From RGIG7179 sp051893555 (GTDB lineage Bacteria; Bacillota; Clostridia; Peptostreptococcales; Anaerovoracaceae): a DNA stretch of 64,000 nucleotides. How positions within the stretch are numbered: the first letter of the stretch is position 1; every line of letters starts with the position of its first letter. The translations under genes and the position numbers were made by a program. Below the pieces are notes generated by a model. That model ran no database searches. It was given only the letters and a program-made list of their open reading frames with translations, and was not told the DNA's origin. Of this stretch, positions 16,339-24,733 are shown one piece after another. The DNA is taken from assembly GCA_051893555.1 (NCBI GenBank), contig JBJFHL010000016.1:5097-69096 (forward strand), in the 5' to 3' direction.

Positions 16339-17736
16339 ATGCCAAGTTTAAACGACAAGAAAAAGAAATTTCAGTTCCCAAGCAGCGTTGTCATGCTGTT
16401 CTGGATTCTGGTCATCGTTACGGTACTCACCTACATCGTACCGGCCGGTCAGTATTCCTACGTAACCGATGAAGCCACCGGTTATACCGTAGTAGACGGT
16501 GAAAGCTTTGCCAACGTGGACCAGAGCCCGGTAAGTCCGTTCCGGATGTTTGTAGCCATCCAGCAGGGATTTATCAACGGCGCCCAGATCATCTTCCTGA
16601 TCCTGTTCGGATATTTCTGGGTTTACTCCGTACTGCAGACCGGCGCATTTACCGCAATGATCAACAAGCTGCTCAACGGCAAGGCCAAAGACAGCAAATT
16701 ATTCATTCCAATCGTAATGCTGATTTTCGCGCTGGCAGGTTCCACCTATGGTGAGTTTGAAACGGTATACGGCCTGATCCCTATTTTCGTGGCACTGTCC
16801 ATCGCCCTGGGCTATGACGCACTGGTTGGCGTGGCCATGTGCGGTCTGGCGGTAGCTGTAGGTTTCGCATCGGCTACGACCAATCCGTTTACCATCGGTA
16901 TCGCCCAGACCATCGCAGAACTTCCGATGTTCTCCGGACTGGCTTACAGATGGATTATCTTCGTGGTATTTACCGGTGCATCCATCGCCATGGTAATGCT
17001 CTATGCCAATCGAGTAAAGAAGGATCCGACCAAGAGCCTGGTTTACGGTATGGATTTCTCCGCGTTCCAGATCGAGCGGGATGAAAAGATGGAATTCACC
17101 ACCAAGCACAAGATCCTGATGTGCGGTATGGTAGTCACCGTAGCGACCATCGTATATGGCTCCCTGAAGCTGGGATGGTATATCAACGAAATGAGCGGTG
17201 TGTTCATCATCTCCGGTATCATTTCTTCCCTGATCGCAGGAAAGGGACCGGAAGGCATCGGCAAGGATCTGATCAAATCCCTGTCTGAGATGACGGTAGC
17301 CATGGTTGTTGTCGGTCTTTCCAGAGCCATCCTGGTGATCATGCAGAGCGGCGTGATCATCGATACGGTCATTCACGGTATGAGTACGCTGATGGACGGA
17401 CTGCCTGCAGCAGCAACCGGCGTAGTTATGCTGATCATCCAGAACATCATCAACTTCTTCATCCCATCCGGCAGCGGACAGGCGACGGCCATCATGCCAA
17501 TCATGGTACCTCTGGCTGACCTGCAGGGTCTGGGCCGTCAGATCGCAGTACTGGCTTACCAGTTCGGCGACGGATTCTCCAACCTGCTGTGGCCGACGGC
17601 TTCCTGCACCATCATGTGCGGTATTGCCAAGATTCCTCTTGGCAAATGGTATAAATTCTTCCTGCCGATGTTTGCAGTGATGTTTGTTCTGCAGGTTGCA
17701 TTTATCGTCGTTGCTGTTATGATGAACTATGCATAG
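16339..17736 (+). CDS. YfcC/ArcD-type amino-acid transporter
   Basis: 465 residues with about 12 transmembrane helices. Family features are the N-terminal SVVMLFWILVIVTVLTYIVPAG, the re-entrant motif ASATTNPFTIGIAQ, the cytoplasmic loop NRVKKDPTKSLVYG and the C-terminal IPSGSGQATAIMPIM. The YfcC/DcuC superfamily includes arginine-ornithine exchangers. Next to a DDAH-like enzyme it most likely imports the guanidino substrate or exchanges it for citrulline or ornithine. A decayed paralogue lies at 59352-60397. Confidence 0.85.
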   Translation: MPSLNDKKKKFQFPSSVVMLFWILVIVTVLTYIVPAGQYSYVTDEATGYTVVDGESFANVDQSPVSPFRMFVAIQQGFINGAQIIFLILFGYFWVYSVLQTGAFTAMINKLLNGKAKDSKLFIPIVMLIFALAGSTYGEFETVYGLIPIFVALSIALGYDALVGVAMCGLAVAVGFASATTNPFTIGIAQTIAELPMFSGLAYRWIIFVVFTGASIAMVMLYANRVKKDPTKSLVYGMDFSAFQIERDEKMEFTTKHKILMCGMVVTVATIVYGSLKLGWYINEMSGVFIISGIISSLIAGKGPEGIGKDLIKSLSEMTVAMVVVGLSRAILVIMQSGVIIDTVIHGMSTLMDGLPAAATGVVMLIIQNIINFFIPSGSGQATAIMPIMVPLADLQGLGRQIAVLAYQFGDGFSNLLWPTASCTIMCGIAKIPLGKWYKFFLPMFAVMFVLQVAFIVVAVMMNYA

Positions 17737-17765
17737 TTCATAGTTACTGACACAAGGTGAAAAAG

Positions 17766-18944
17766 ATGTTATCGGAAAAAGATCTGCGGGATCTGCTCAT
17801 CGGCAAGCTGGACAGGTACGCAGAGGAAATATACAGAATCAACGACTTTATGGCAGTTAATCCGGAGATCGGATCGCAGGAATATAAAAGTTCCGCTGCC
17901 ATGGTCGAGCTGCTCAGAAAATACGGAATCTCTGTAGAATACCCATTCGCCGGTCTTGATACAGCCTTTCGGGGCTGTATCAACCCGGGGAAAAAACACC
18001 GGATGGCCCTTCTGGCAGAGTACGATGCCCTCCGCGGCCTGGGGCACGCCTGCGGCCACTGCGCCAGCGGCAGTGCCAGTGTGCTGGCAGCTCTGGCTTT
18101 CCATGAAGTCCGTGATCAGCTGGATTTCGGTGTGGATATCATCGGCACGCCGGATGAAGAATGGACCGGATGTAAGGAAGTCATCGCGTCACAGGGATAC
18201 TTCGACGGATATGACTTCGCGGTCATGGTGCATATGGCGCCTTTCAGCACGGTGAATACCAGTTTTATCGCACTGGATGGCCTGGGGTTCAAATGGCATG
18301 GTCAGCCGGCCCATGCAGCGGCAGCACCGGAGAAGGGCAGAAATGCCCTGAATGCAGCGCGCCTGTTCATGGATGCCACGGACATGATGCGTCAGCATAT
18401 CATTCCGGAAGCCAGAATGCATGGTTTTATCAAGAATGGTGGGGCAGCTTCCAACATCGTGCCGGATGAAACGGAAATCGAGTTTCTGACCCGGGCGCCG
18501 CGGCGGGAAGACCTGAACGATATCACAGCCTGGGTAAAGGACTGTGCGAAGGCAGCCGCCCTGGCGACACGGACGGAAGTAGAGATGTTTCCGGTAGGTC
18601 TTCCGTTCCATGAGCTGCATATCAGTGCACTGGGAAAATCCATCATGGAAGACTGCTATGATGCGCTGGGTCTGCCGCTGGATAGGGAAAAGCAGGGCAT
18701 GTCCGGTTCCTCGGATATCGGCAATGTGGACTATCACTGTCCGGCCTTCCATCCGATGATGGGCATCGGCATTGAAGAAGAATGCCATACCAGAGAGTTT
18801 GCGGATGCTATGACGCAGCCGAAAACCCATGAAGCAATTTCCAATGCAGCCGCTTTGATGGCAACCATGGCAGCAAAGCTCTACTGCGATCCGCAGCTGC
18901 TGGAAAAAGTCAGGACAGAGCACAGAGCCTACCGGGGATATTAG
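17766..18944 (+). CDS. M20-family amidohydrolase (AbgB/ACY1L2-like)
   Basis: 392 residues; ATG 17766 is chosen over GTG 17757 because AAGGTG lies just before it. M20D motifs are LLAEYDALRGLGHACGH (metal and catalytic residues), GTPDEEWTG and HGQPAHAAAAPEKGRNALNA in the dimerisation domain. The C-terminal MSGSSDIGNV supplies a further ligand. Such enzymes cleave amide bonds in N-acyl amino acids, dipeptides or p-aminobenzoyl-glutamate. Between the transporter and a second arginine-type enzyme, it may release arginine or methylarginine from a peptide or acyl conjugate. Confidence 0.85.
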   Translation: MLSEKDLRDLLIGKLDRYAEEIYRINDFMAVNPEIGSQEYKSSAAMVELLRKYGISVEYPFAGLDTAFRGCINPGKKHRMALLAEYDALRGLGHACGHCASGSASVLAALAFHEVRDQLDFGVDIIGTPDEEWTGCKEVIASQGYFDGYDFAVMVHMAPFSTVNTSFIALDGLGFKWHGQPAHAAAAPEKGRNALNAARLFMDATDMMRQHIIPEARMHGFIKNGGAASNIVPDETEIEFLTRAPRREDLNDITAWVKDCAKAAALATRTEVEMFPVGLPFHELHISALGKSIMEDCYDALGLPLDREKQGMSGSSDIGNVDYHCPAFHPMMGIGIEEECHTREFADAMTQPKTHEAISNAAALMATMAAKLYCDPQLLEKVRTEHRAYRGY

Positions 18945-18982
18945 CCGGGAGAACAGATTTTGAAAGAAATCTGCGAAAAAGC

Positions 18983-19012
18983 TTGATAAAAGAACATGTA
19001 ATATGTGATAAT
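18983..19012 (+). promoter_or_regulatory. Promoter whose start site falls inside a terminator hairpin
   Basis: TTGATA (18983-18988), 18-bp spacer, GATAAT (19007-19012). The expected +1 near 19019 lies in the left arm of the hairpin at 19015-19036, so its own transcripts could not form that terminator. Confidence 0.5.
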
Positions 19013-19014
19013 GA

Positions 19015-19042
19015 GGGAATGTAGTGATACGTTCCCTTTTTT
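19015..19042 (+). terminator. Intrinsic terminator between the M20 and amidinotransferase genes
   Basis: A 9-bp stem, GGGAATGTA / TACGTTCCC (one G-T pair), is closed by a GTGA tetraloop and followed by six T. Confidence 0.8.
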
Positions 19043-19071
19043 GCAAATAACAAAACAAGGAGGAAAAAACA

Positions 19072-19947
19072 ATGAATTACGGATGTCAGAGTATGGTGAA
19101 AAAAATCGATACGATCCTGATGAAGCGGCCGGAGGCGGCGTTTGTGAGCCAGGAGCATCTCAATGAAAACTGGGAGAAATTCGCCTATTTCGGCTGCCCG
19201 GACTATGAAAAGGTGCTGCAGGAGTATGATGCCTTCGAAAAAATCGTGAAGGAGCATGTGGAGAATGTGTATTTCCTGCCGTACGACGAGAGGACCGGCC
19301 TGGATTCCATCTATGCCCACGATTCCCTGAAGGTCACCAGCCGGGGCGCCATCTATTTTCCGATGGGAAAAGCCCTTCGCAGCCAGGAACGCCTCGCTAC
19401 CGAAGAATTCCTGAAAAGTCACGGCGTGCCGACACTGGGATATATCACGCCGCCGGGAAAAATGGAAGGCGGCGATGTACTCTGGATCGATGAAAAGACC
19501 GTGGCCATCGGAAGAGGATACAGGACCAATGATGAGGGAATCCGCCAGTTTAAGGAGCTGACCAAGGACTTCATTGACGAATATATCATCGTGCCGATGC
19601 CGCACGGTGACGGGGAGGATGCCTGCCTGCACCTGATGAGCATCATCAGCTTCGTGGATACCGACAAGGCAGTGGTTTATTCCAAGTATATGCCGGTGTT
19701 CTTCCGGGAATACCTGCTGGAACGGGGCATTCAGCTCATCGAGTGCGGCGACGCGGAATACGATTACCTGGGCACCAACCTGCTTGCACTGGAGCCGGGC
19801 GTCTGCATTCTGATCGACGGCTGTCCGGAAATTCAGAAAAAGATTGAAGACGCCGGTGTGAAGGTATACACCTACGAAGGAAAGGAACTGTCCTACCGGG
19901 GAACCGGCGGTCCGACTTGTCTGACCTGTCCGGTGTGCAGAAAATAG
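19072..19947 (+). CDS. Amidinotransferase-fold guanidine hydrolase, second copy
   Basis: 291 residues. It shares the pentein fold with the DDAH-like enzyme but is a distant paralogue: GLDSIYAHDS (Asp78), GKMEGGDVLWID (Glu132 region), RTNDEGIRQF, CLHLMS (His187) and GGPTCLTCP with the likely nucleophile Cys283. A cluster of three further cysteines marks the C-terminus (CLTCPVCRK). It probably hydrolyses or transfers the guanidino group of an arginine derivative. AAGGAGG precedes the start. RocB-like peptidase follows 16 bp later. Confidence 0.82.
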   Translation: MNYGCQSMVKKIDTILMKRPEAAFVSQEHLNENWEKFAYFGCPDYEKVLQEYDAFEKIVKEHVENVYFLPYDERTGLDSIYAHDSLKVTSRGAIYFPMGKALRSQERLATEEFLKSHGVPTLGYITPPGKMEGGDVLWIDEKTVAIGRGYRTNDEGIRQFKELTKDFIDEYIIVPMPHGDGEDACLHLMSIISFVDTDKAVVYSKYMPVFFREYLLERGIQLIECGDAEYDYLGTNLLALEPGVCILIDGCPEIQKKIEDAGVKVYTYEGKELSYRGTGGPTCLTCPVCRK

Positions 19948-19963
19948 AAGGATGGTGCGTGCA

Positions 19964-21679
19964 ATGCGAAGCCACGAGATCGATTTCGACGCGCTGGCAG
20001 GCCGGATCCGGGAAATACTGTATGACTATGTGGCCTGCCGGAGCTTTACCAATACCGAAGCAGAGCGGTCTGTGGAGAATTTCTTCACCGGATTTCTTCA
20101 CAAAATCCCATATTTCGACGCCCATCCGGAGAACCGGGGTTTTTTCGATGTGCCGGGGGACCGGCTGGGGCGGAAGGTCTGCTGGGCTATGGTATGCGGC
20201 AGCGGCCCCCAGACCGTGGTGCTGGTACACCACTACGATGTGGTGGATGTGGAGGACTATAAGACGCTGAAGGATCTGGCATTCTCGCCGGATGCTTTGC
20301 GGGAGGCGCTGCTTGCCCATAAAGCCATGCTGCCGGAAGAAGCGCAGCAGGATCTGGAGTCCGGTGAATTTCTGTTCGGACGGGGTGTCTGTGATATGAA
20401 GGGCGGCGGTGCAATCCAGTATGCACTGCTGGAGCAGTATGCAGCACTGGCAGAAAAAGGACAGCTGGAAGGCAATGTGATCGTCATCGGCGTTCCGGAC
20501 GAAGAAAATCTTTCTGCCGGCATGCGGGCGGCGGTGCGGCTGCTGGCGCAGCTGAAACGGCAGCGCGGTCTGCAGTACCGGATGATGCTCAACTCGGAGC
20601 CCCACCAGCGGAAGGATTTTTCACAGGGTATTTTTTCGGAAGGCTCTGTGGGAAAGATGATGCCGTTCATCTATGTGCGGGGCTTCCTTTCCCATGCGGG
20701 GAAGGTGTTCGAAGGGCTGAATCCGGTTTCCGTTCTTTCGGAAATCGTATGCCGGACGGAAGTGAACATGGCATATGCGGATGTGGCCTGCCCGCAGAAC
20801 GGAGAAGCCGGTCCCGGCATAGATGGAGAGGCGGCGCCGCCGCCGACCTGGCTGTACATGAAGGACAGCAAGGATCGGTACGATGTTTCCATGCCCCTTT
20901 CCGCTTACGGCTGCTTCAGTGTGCTGACGCTGCGGCAGACGCCGCAGCAGCTGCTTCCGAAGGTGGAGAAAAGCTGCAGGGAAGGGTTTACTGCAGTTAT
21001 CCGCCGGATGAATGAGAATTATGCAGCCTTCTGCCGGGCAACCGGACGGGATGTCCGGCAGCTTCCGTGGCAGGCGAAGGTGGTCACGTTCCGCCAGCTG
21101 TATGACGAAGCGCTGGCCGCCCACGGGACGGATTTTGAGGAGGCCTGGCAGGATTCGAAAAAGGCAGTGTTGGCGGATATGGAAGCCGGCCGCTGCAATA
21201 TGCTGGACGGGAATCTCCGGCTGGTGGAGACGGTCTATGACTATATCGAGGATATTTCTCCAAGAGTGGTCTACGGCCTGCTGCCGCCGTATTATCCAAA
21301 CGTGTCCAACTTGTATTTCCGGGACGCAGCGCCGCAGGCTGCCGGTCTGTGCCGCAAGCTGAAGGAATACACCATGGAGACCTTCGGACAGGTCTATACC
21401 AGCGAGTATTTCTATACCGGCATCTGCGATCTGAGCTACATCAATATCGACGACCCTGCAGCGCAGCGGGAATCCGTGGCAGGTGCCATGCCGCTGCTGG
21501 GCGAATACTATGATATTCCGTTTGAGGAGATTCAGGAGATTTCCATGGCAGGGATGAACATCGGCCCATGGGGAAAGGATTTTCACAAGCTGACGGAACG
21601 GGTTTACAAAGAAGACCTGTATGTACGGACGCCGCGGATTCTGGATACGGCCATCGCAGAGCTGCTGAGAAATGAATAA
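19964..21679 (+). CDS. rocB: RocB-like M20 peptidase (arginine utilisation)
   Basis: 571 residues from ATG 19964; an upstream ATG at 19952 is in frame but directly abuts AGAAGG. RocB-type features are VVLVHHYDVVDVEDY, FGRGVCDMKGGGAIQYALL, VIGVPDEENLSAGMRAAV, SEGSVGKMMPFIYVRGFLSHAGK and a long C-terminal domain with SPRVVYGLLPPYYPNVS. Length is typical (about 540-570). RocB is linked to arginine degradation in Bacillus, but its exact reaction is unproven; the M20 fold suggests a peptide or amide bond. Here it closes the arginine locus. Confidence 0.85.
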   Translation: MRSHEIDFDALAGRIREILYDYVACRSFTNTEAERSVENFFTGFLHKIPYFDAHPENRGFFDVPGDRLGRKVCWAMVCGSGPQTVVLVHHYDVVDVEDYKTLKDLAFSPDALREALLAHKAMLPEEAQQDLESGEFLFGRGVCDMKGGGAIQYALLEQYAALAEKGQLEGNVIVIGVPDEENLSAGMRAAVRLLAQLKRQRGLQYRMMLNSEPHQRKDFSQGIFSEGSVGKMMPFIYVRGFLSHAGKVFEGLNPVSVLSEIVCRTEVNMAYADVACPQNGEAGPGIDGEAAPPPTWLYMKDSKDRYDVSMPLSAYGCFSVLTLRQTPQQLLPKVEKSCREGFTAVIRRMNENYAAFCRATGRDVRQLPWQAKVVTFRQLYDEALAAHGTDFEEAWQDSKKAVLADMEAGRCNMLDGNLRLVETVYDYIEDISPRVVYGLLPPYYPNVSNLYFRDAAPQAAGLCRKLKEYTMETFGQVYTSEYFYTGICDLSYINIDDPAAQRESVAGAMPLLGEYYDIPFEEIQEISMAGMNIGPWGKDFHKLTERVYKEDLYVRTPRILDTAIAELLRNE

Positions 21680-21686
21680 AAAACTT

Positions 21687-21720
21687 GCGCTGTCAAATAA
21701 AAAACCTTGACAGCGCTTTT
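21687..21720 (+). terminator. Perfect-stem terminator after rocB that contains the next -35 box
   Basis: GCGCTGTCAA (21687-21696) pairs with TTGACAGCGC (21707-21716), followed by TTTTCTTTT. The right arm starts with TTGACA. Confidence 0.8.
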
Positions 21721-21735
21721 CTTTTATGTTACACT
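21707..21735 (+). promoter_or_regulatory. Promoter of ylxM-ffh
   Basis: TTGACA (21707-21712), 17-bp spacer, TACACT (21730-21735), 46 bp before the ylxM start codon. Confidence 0.65.
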
Positions 21736-21781
21736 CTTTAAGGTGTCAAGTTATGCGGCTTAACACCGGGGAGGGAAGTAC

Positions 21782-22144
21782 ATGGATAAAATCGCAGAAA
21801 CCAGTCTGCTGTATGATTTTTACGGGCAGCTGCTGACGGAGAAACAGCGGCAGGTCATGTCCCTCTACCATGAAGAGAATCTGACCCTTTCGGAGATTGC
21901 GGCGGAATTCGGGATCTCCCGGCAGGCGGTCCACGATACGCTGAAAAAAGCAGAGCAGTCTCTCACGGAATATGAAAAGAAACTGGGGCTGGTGCGGAAG
22001 TTTGTGAAATCCAGCCAGGCACTGGAAGAAATCGAAAAACGAATCGATGAAATCACAGCGGTCGCTGCCGCATCGGGAGATGCAGCCGTTGTGTCCGGAC
22101 TGAAGGACATGAAGGTTATCATCGAGGGCCTGGAAGAAGAATAA
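21782..22144 (+). CDS. ylxM: YlxM/p13-like helix-turn-helix protein
   Basis: 120 residues. A sigma-factor-like helix-turn-helix (LTEKQRQVMSLYHEENLTLSEIAAEFGISRQAVHDTLKKAE) is followed by a helical C-terminus. Immediately upstream of ffh, as in most Firmicutes, YlxM is thought to assist or regulate the signal recognition particle. A good GGGGAGGG precedes the ATG. Confidence 0.92.
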   Translation: MDKIAETSLLYDFYGQLLTEKQRQVMSLYHEENLTLSEIAAEFGISRQAVHDTLKKAEQSLTEYEKKLGLVRKFVKSSQALEEIEKRIDEITAVAAASGDAAVVSGLKDMKVIIEGLEEE

Positions 22145-22165
22145 GGCGAACCGCCGGAGGAAGCT

Positions 22166-23506
22166 ATGGCATTTGAGAATTTATCCGACAAATTACAGAA
22201 TACATTCAAAAAGCTGCGGGGAAAAGGCGTACTGCAGGAGGCTGATATCAATGAGGCCATGCGGGAAGTCAAGCTGGCGCTGCTGGAGGCCGATGTAAAT
22301 TTCAAGGTGGTGAAGGAATTCGTCGCTGCCGTGAAAGAGAAGTGCCTGGGTGCAGAGGTGCTGGAAAGTCTGACGCCGGGACAGCAGGTCATCAAGATTG
22401 TAAATGATGAACTGGTCAGCCTCATGGGCGGCACCGGCAGCAAGCTGACCTATTCACCCAGCGGATTTACCGTCCTGCTGATGGTGGGTCTGCAGGGTAC
22501 CGGTAAGACCACCACCTGCGGCAAGCTGGCAGCCTGGCTGAAAAAGAACGGCAAGAAGCCGATGCTCTGCGCCTGCGACATCTACCGTCCGGCGGCCATT
22601 GACCAGCTGGAAGTGGTAGGAAAGAGCGTGGATGTGCCGGTCTACACCGACCGGGAGAGCCGGGTCGCAGAGGACATCGCCCTGGCAGCTGTGAAAGAAG
22701 CCCAGAGAAAAGGCTTCGACGTGCTGATCGTCGATACGGCAGGTCGTCTGCAGATTGATGATGCACTGATGGAAGAACTGGTGCGTGTGAAGAAGGCCGT
22801 CAAACCCCATGAAATACTCCTGGTGGTGGACGCCCTGACCGGTCAGGACGCGGTCAACGCAGCGGAAGGCTTCAATGAACGTCTGGGCATCGACGGCATC
22901 ATCATGACCAAGATGGACGGTGACTCCAGAGGCGGTGCTGCACTGTCTGCGAAGAAGGTAACGGGACGACCCATCAAGTTCATGGGTATGGGCGAAAAAA
23001 TGGACGCCCTGGAACCGTTCCATCCGGAACGAATGGCAAGCAGAATCCTTGGAATGGGAGACATGCTTTCATTAATAGAAAAAGCCCAGGAAAGTTTTGA
23101 CGAGGCGAAAGCCGCCAAGCTGGAAAAGAAGCTGAAAAAGAACGAGTTTACCCTCGAGGATTTTCTGGACCAGATGGGCGAAGTCAGAAATATGGGCGGC
23201 ATCGGCAAGATGCTGGAAATGCTTCCGGGCATGAACAGCAGAGCCGTCAGCGATGCAGACATCGAGAAGAGTGAGAAGGAATTCCGTCAGATGGAAGCCA
23301 TCATCCAGTCCATGACACTGGAAGAACGGAGAAATCCATCCATTCTTAATGCCAGCCGAAGAAAGCGGATCTCCGCAGGCTGCGGTCAGCCGGTGAGCAA
23401 AATCAACAGTTTAATCAAAAAATATGAAGACGCGAAAAAACTGATGAAGCAGTTTAACAATCCGAACTTCATGAAGAAAAATAAGAAATTTAAAGGTCTA
23501 TTTTAA
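22166..23506 (+). CDS. ffh: Signal recognition particle GTPase Ffh
   Basis: 446 residues, full length. The N domain precedes the G domain with P-loop GLQGTGKTTT, DTAGRLQID, TKMDGDSRGG and GMGEKMDALEPF. The M domain includes the RNA-binding helix NPSILNASRRKRISAGCG and a short Lys-rich tail. With 4.5S/6S RNA it delivers nascent membrane and secreted proteins to FtsY and SecYEG. It lies 21 bp after ylxM and 14 bp before rpsP. Confidence 0.98.
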   Translation: MAFENLSDKLQNTFKKLRGKGVLQEADINEAMREVKLALLEADVNFKVVKEFVAAVKEKCLGAEVLESLTPGQQVIKIVNDELVSLMGGTGSKLTYSPSGFTVLLMVGLQGTGKTTTCGKLAAWLKKNGKKPMLCACDIYRPAAIDQLEVVGKSVDVPVYTDRESRVAEDIALAAVKEAQRKGFDVLIVDTAGRLQIDDALMEELVRVKKAVKPHEILLVVDALTGQDAVNAAEGFNERLGIDGIIMTKMDGDSRGGAALSAKKVTGRPIKFMGMGEKMDALEPFHPERMASRILGMGDMLSLIEKAQESFDEAKAAKLEKKLKKNEFTLEDFLDQMGEVRNMGGIGKMLEMLPGMNSRAVSDADIEKSEKEFRQMEAIIQSMTLEERRNPSILNASRRKRISAGCGQPVSKINSLIKKYEDAKKLMKQFNNPNFMKKNKKFKGLF

Positions 23507-23520
23507 GGAGGAAATTAAAA

Positions 23521-23763
23521 ATGGTAAAGATCAGATTAAGAAGAATGGGCGCACACAAGAAACCTTTCTACAGAGTAGTAGTGGCAGATTCCAGAGCACC
23601 GAGAGACGGTAAGTTCATCGAAGAAATCGGTTACTATGATCCGATGAAGGAACCAAAGGTGATCAAGATCGACGAAGAAAAGGCCAAGAAGTGGCTGGAA
23701 GACGGTGCGCAGCCGACTGATACTGTAAAGGTACTGTTCAAGAAATCCGGCATCATTGAATAA
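23521..23763 (+). CDS. rpsP: 30S ribosomal protein S16
   Basis: 80 residues with the classic start MVKIRLRRMGAHKKPFYRVV and VADSRAPRDGKFIEEIGYYDP. A TAAGGAGG stands ahead of the ATG. It is part of the ffh-rpsP-khpA-rimM-trmD operon. Confidence 0.98.
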   Translation: MVKIRLRRMGAHKKPFYRVVVADSRAPRDGKFIEEIGYYDPMKEPKVIKIDEEKAKKWLEDGAQPTDTVKVLFKKSGIIE

Positions 23764-23813
23764 TCCGGAAGCAGAAGAACCAAGTATCAAGTATAAGGAA
23801 GCGGTGAAAACGA

Positions 23814-24074
23814 ATGACTAAATTGGTTGAAGCAATTGCGAAGTCACTGGTGGACAAACCCGAAAACGTGGTGGTGACAGAGACCGCCAGCCGCCAGGGA
23901 ACCGTGATCGAACTGAAGGTTGACCCTGATGATATGGGTAAGGTAATCGGCAAACAGGGCAGAATTGCGAAGGCGCTTCGTGTCGTTGTTAAGGCTGCCG
24001 CAACCAGAGAGAATAAAAAAGTGACAGTAGAGATCGTGAAGGAGCAGGAAGCTGCCGAAGCCGAAGAGGAATAA
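23814..24074 (+). CDS. khpA: KH-domain RNA-binding protein KhpA
   Basis: 86 residues forming one KH domain with the GxxG loop in MGKVIGKQGRIAKALRVVVKAA. The C-terminus is an acidic tail (EQEAAEAEEE). In related Firmicutes KhpA pairs with KhpB/EloR to bind RNA and influence cell elongation and division. The position between rpsP and rimM is conserved. Confidence 0.93.
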   Translation: MTKLVEAIAKSLVDKPENVVVTETASRQGTVIELKVDPDDMGKVIGKQGRIAKALRVVVKAAATRENKKVTVEIVKEQEAAEAEEE

Positions 24075-24114
24075 GGAGCAGCGGCTGCACCGGTCTCAGA
24101 TTGCAGGAAAAAAT

Positions 24115-24163
24115 CAGGCACATAGCTTTACGGAAGTTGGAACGGAAGTAAGATATGTGCCTG
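24115..24163 (+). other. Inverted repeat between khpA and rimM
   Basis: CAGGCACATA (24115-24124) and TATGTGCCTG (24154-24163) can form a perfect 10-bp stem around a 29-nt loop. It is followed by a weak T-rich stretch. It may tune readthrough inside the operon or process the transcript. Confidence 0.45.
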
Positions 24164-24196
24164 CTTTGCTATTTTGAAGGAGCAGAACGAAACAGT

Positions 24197-24721
24197 ATGG
24201 AAAAAATCAAAATCGGAAAAATCGTCAACGCGGTGGCCCTTCGCGGCGAGGTGAAGGTGTATCACTATTCCGACCGCAAGGAGCGGTTCGAAGAACTGGA
24301 GCAGATCATCGTGGAGCGAAAGGGAAAAGGCCAGGTCTACAAGATCGAAAAAGTCCGCTATCAGAAGGACATGGTTATCCTAAAGCTGAAAGGTGTGGAC
24401 GACAGGAATGCTGCCGAGGCGCTGAAAGAAAGTGACGTGTTGATCACAGAAGCAGACCTGAAGGAACTGCCGGAAGATACATTTTATGTGCGGGACCTGA
24501 TCGGGTGCACGGTATATGATGCGGAAAGCGGTGAAGGCGAAGCTGCGCAGGAAATCGGCGTGGTGACCGATGTGCTGCAGAATACGGCTCAGGATATCTA
24601 CCAGGTGAAGACCCCGGACGGGCGGGAAGTGCTGATTCCTGCCGTGGCTGATTTTGTGAAGGATGTCAATATCGGCGAGAAATCCATCCGCGTGGCGCTG
24701 ATTCCGGGCATGATGGAATAG
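24197..24721 (+). CDS. rimM: 16S rRNA maturation factor RimM
   Basis: 174 residues from ATG 24197; an upstream ATG at 24155 would add an unrelated N-terminus. The RimM core IGKIVNAVALRGEVKVYHYSD is followed by the PRC-barrel domain (DTFYVRDLIGCTVYD, DVLQNTAQDIYQVKTPDGREVLIPAV, IRVALIPGMM). It assists maturation of the 30S head domain. It is followed 12 bp later by trmD, the standard order. Confidence 0.96.
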   Translation: MEKIKIGKIVNAVALRGEVKVYHYSDRKERFEELEQIIVERKGKGQVYKIEKVRYQKDMVILKLKGVDDRNAAEALKESDVLITEADLKELPEDTFYVRDLIGCTVYDAESGEGEAAQEIGVVTDVLQNTAQDIYQVKTPDGREVLIPAVADFVKDVNIGEKSIRVALIPGMME

Positions 24722-24733
24722 GCAGGCAAAGGT

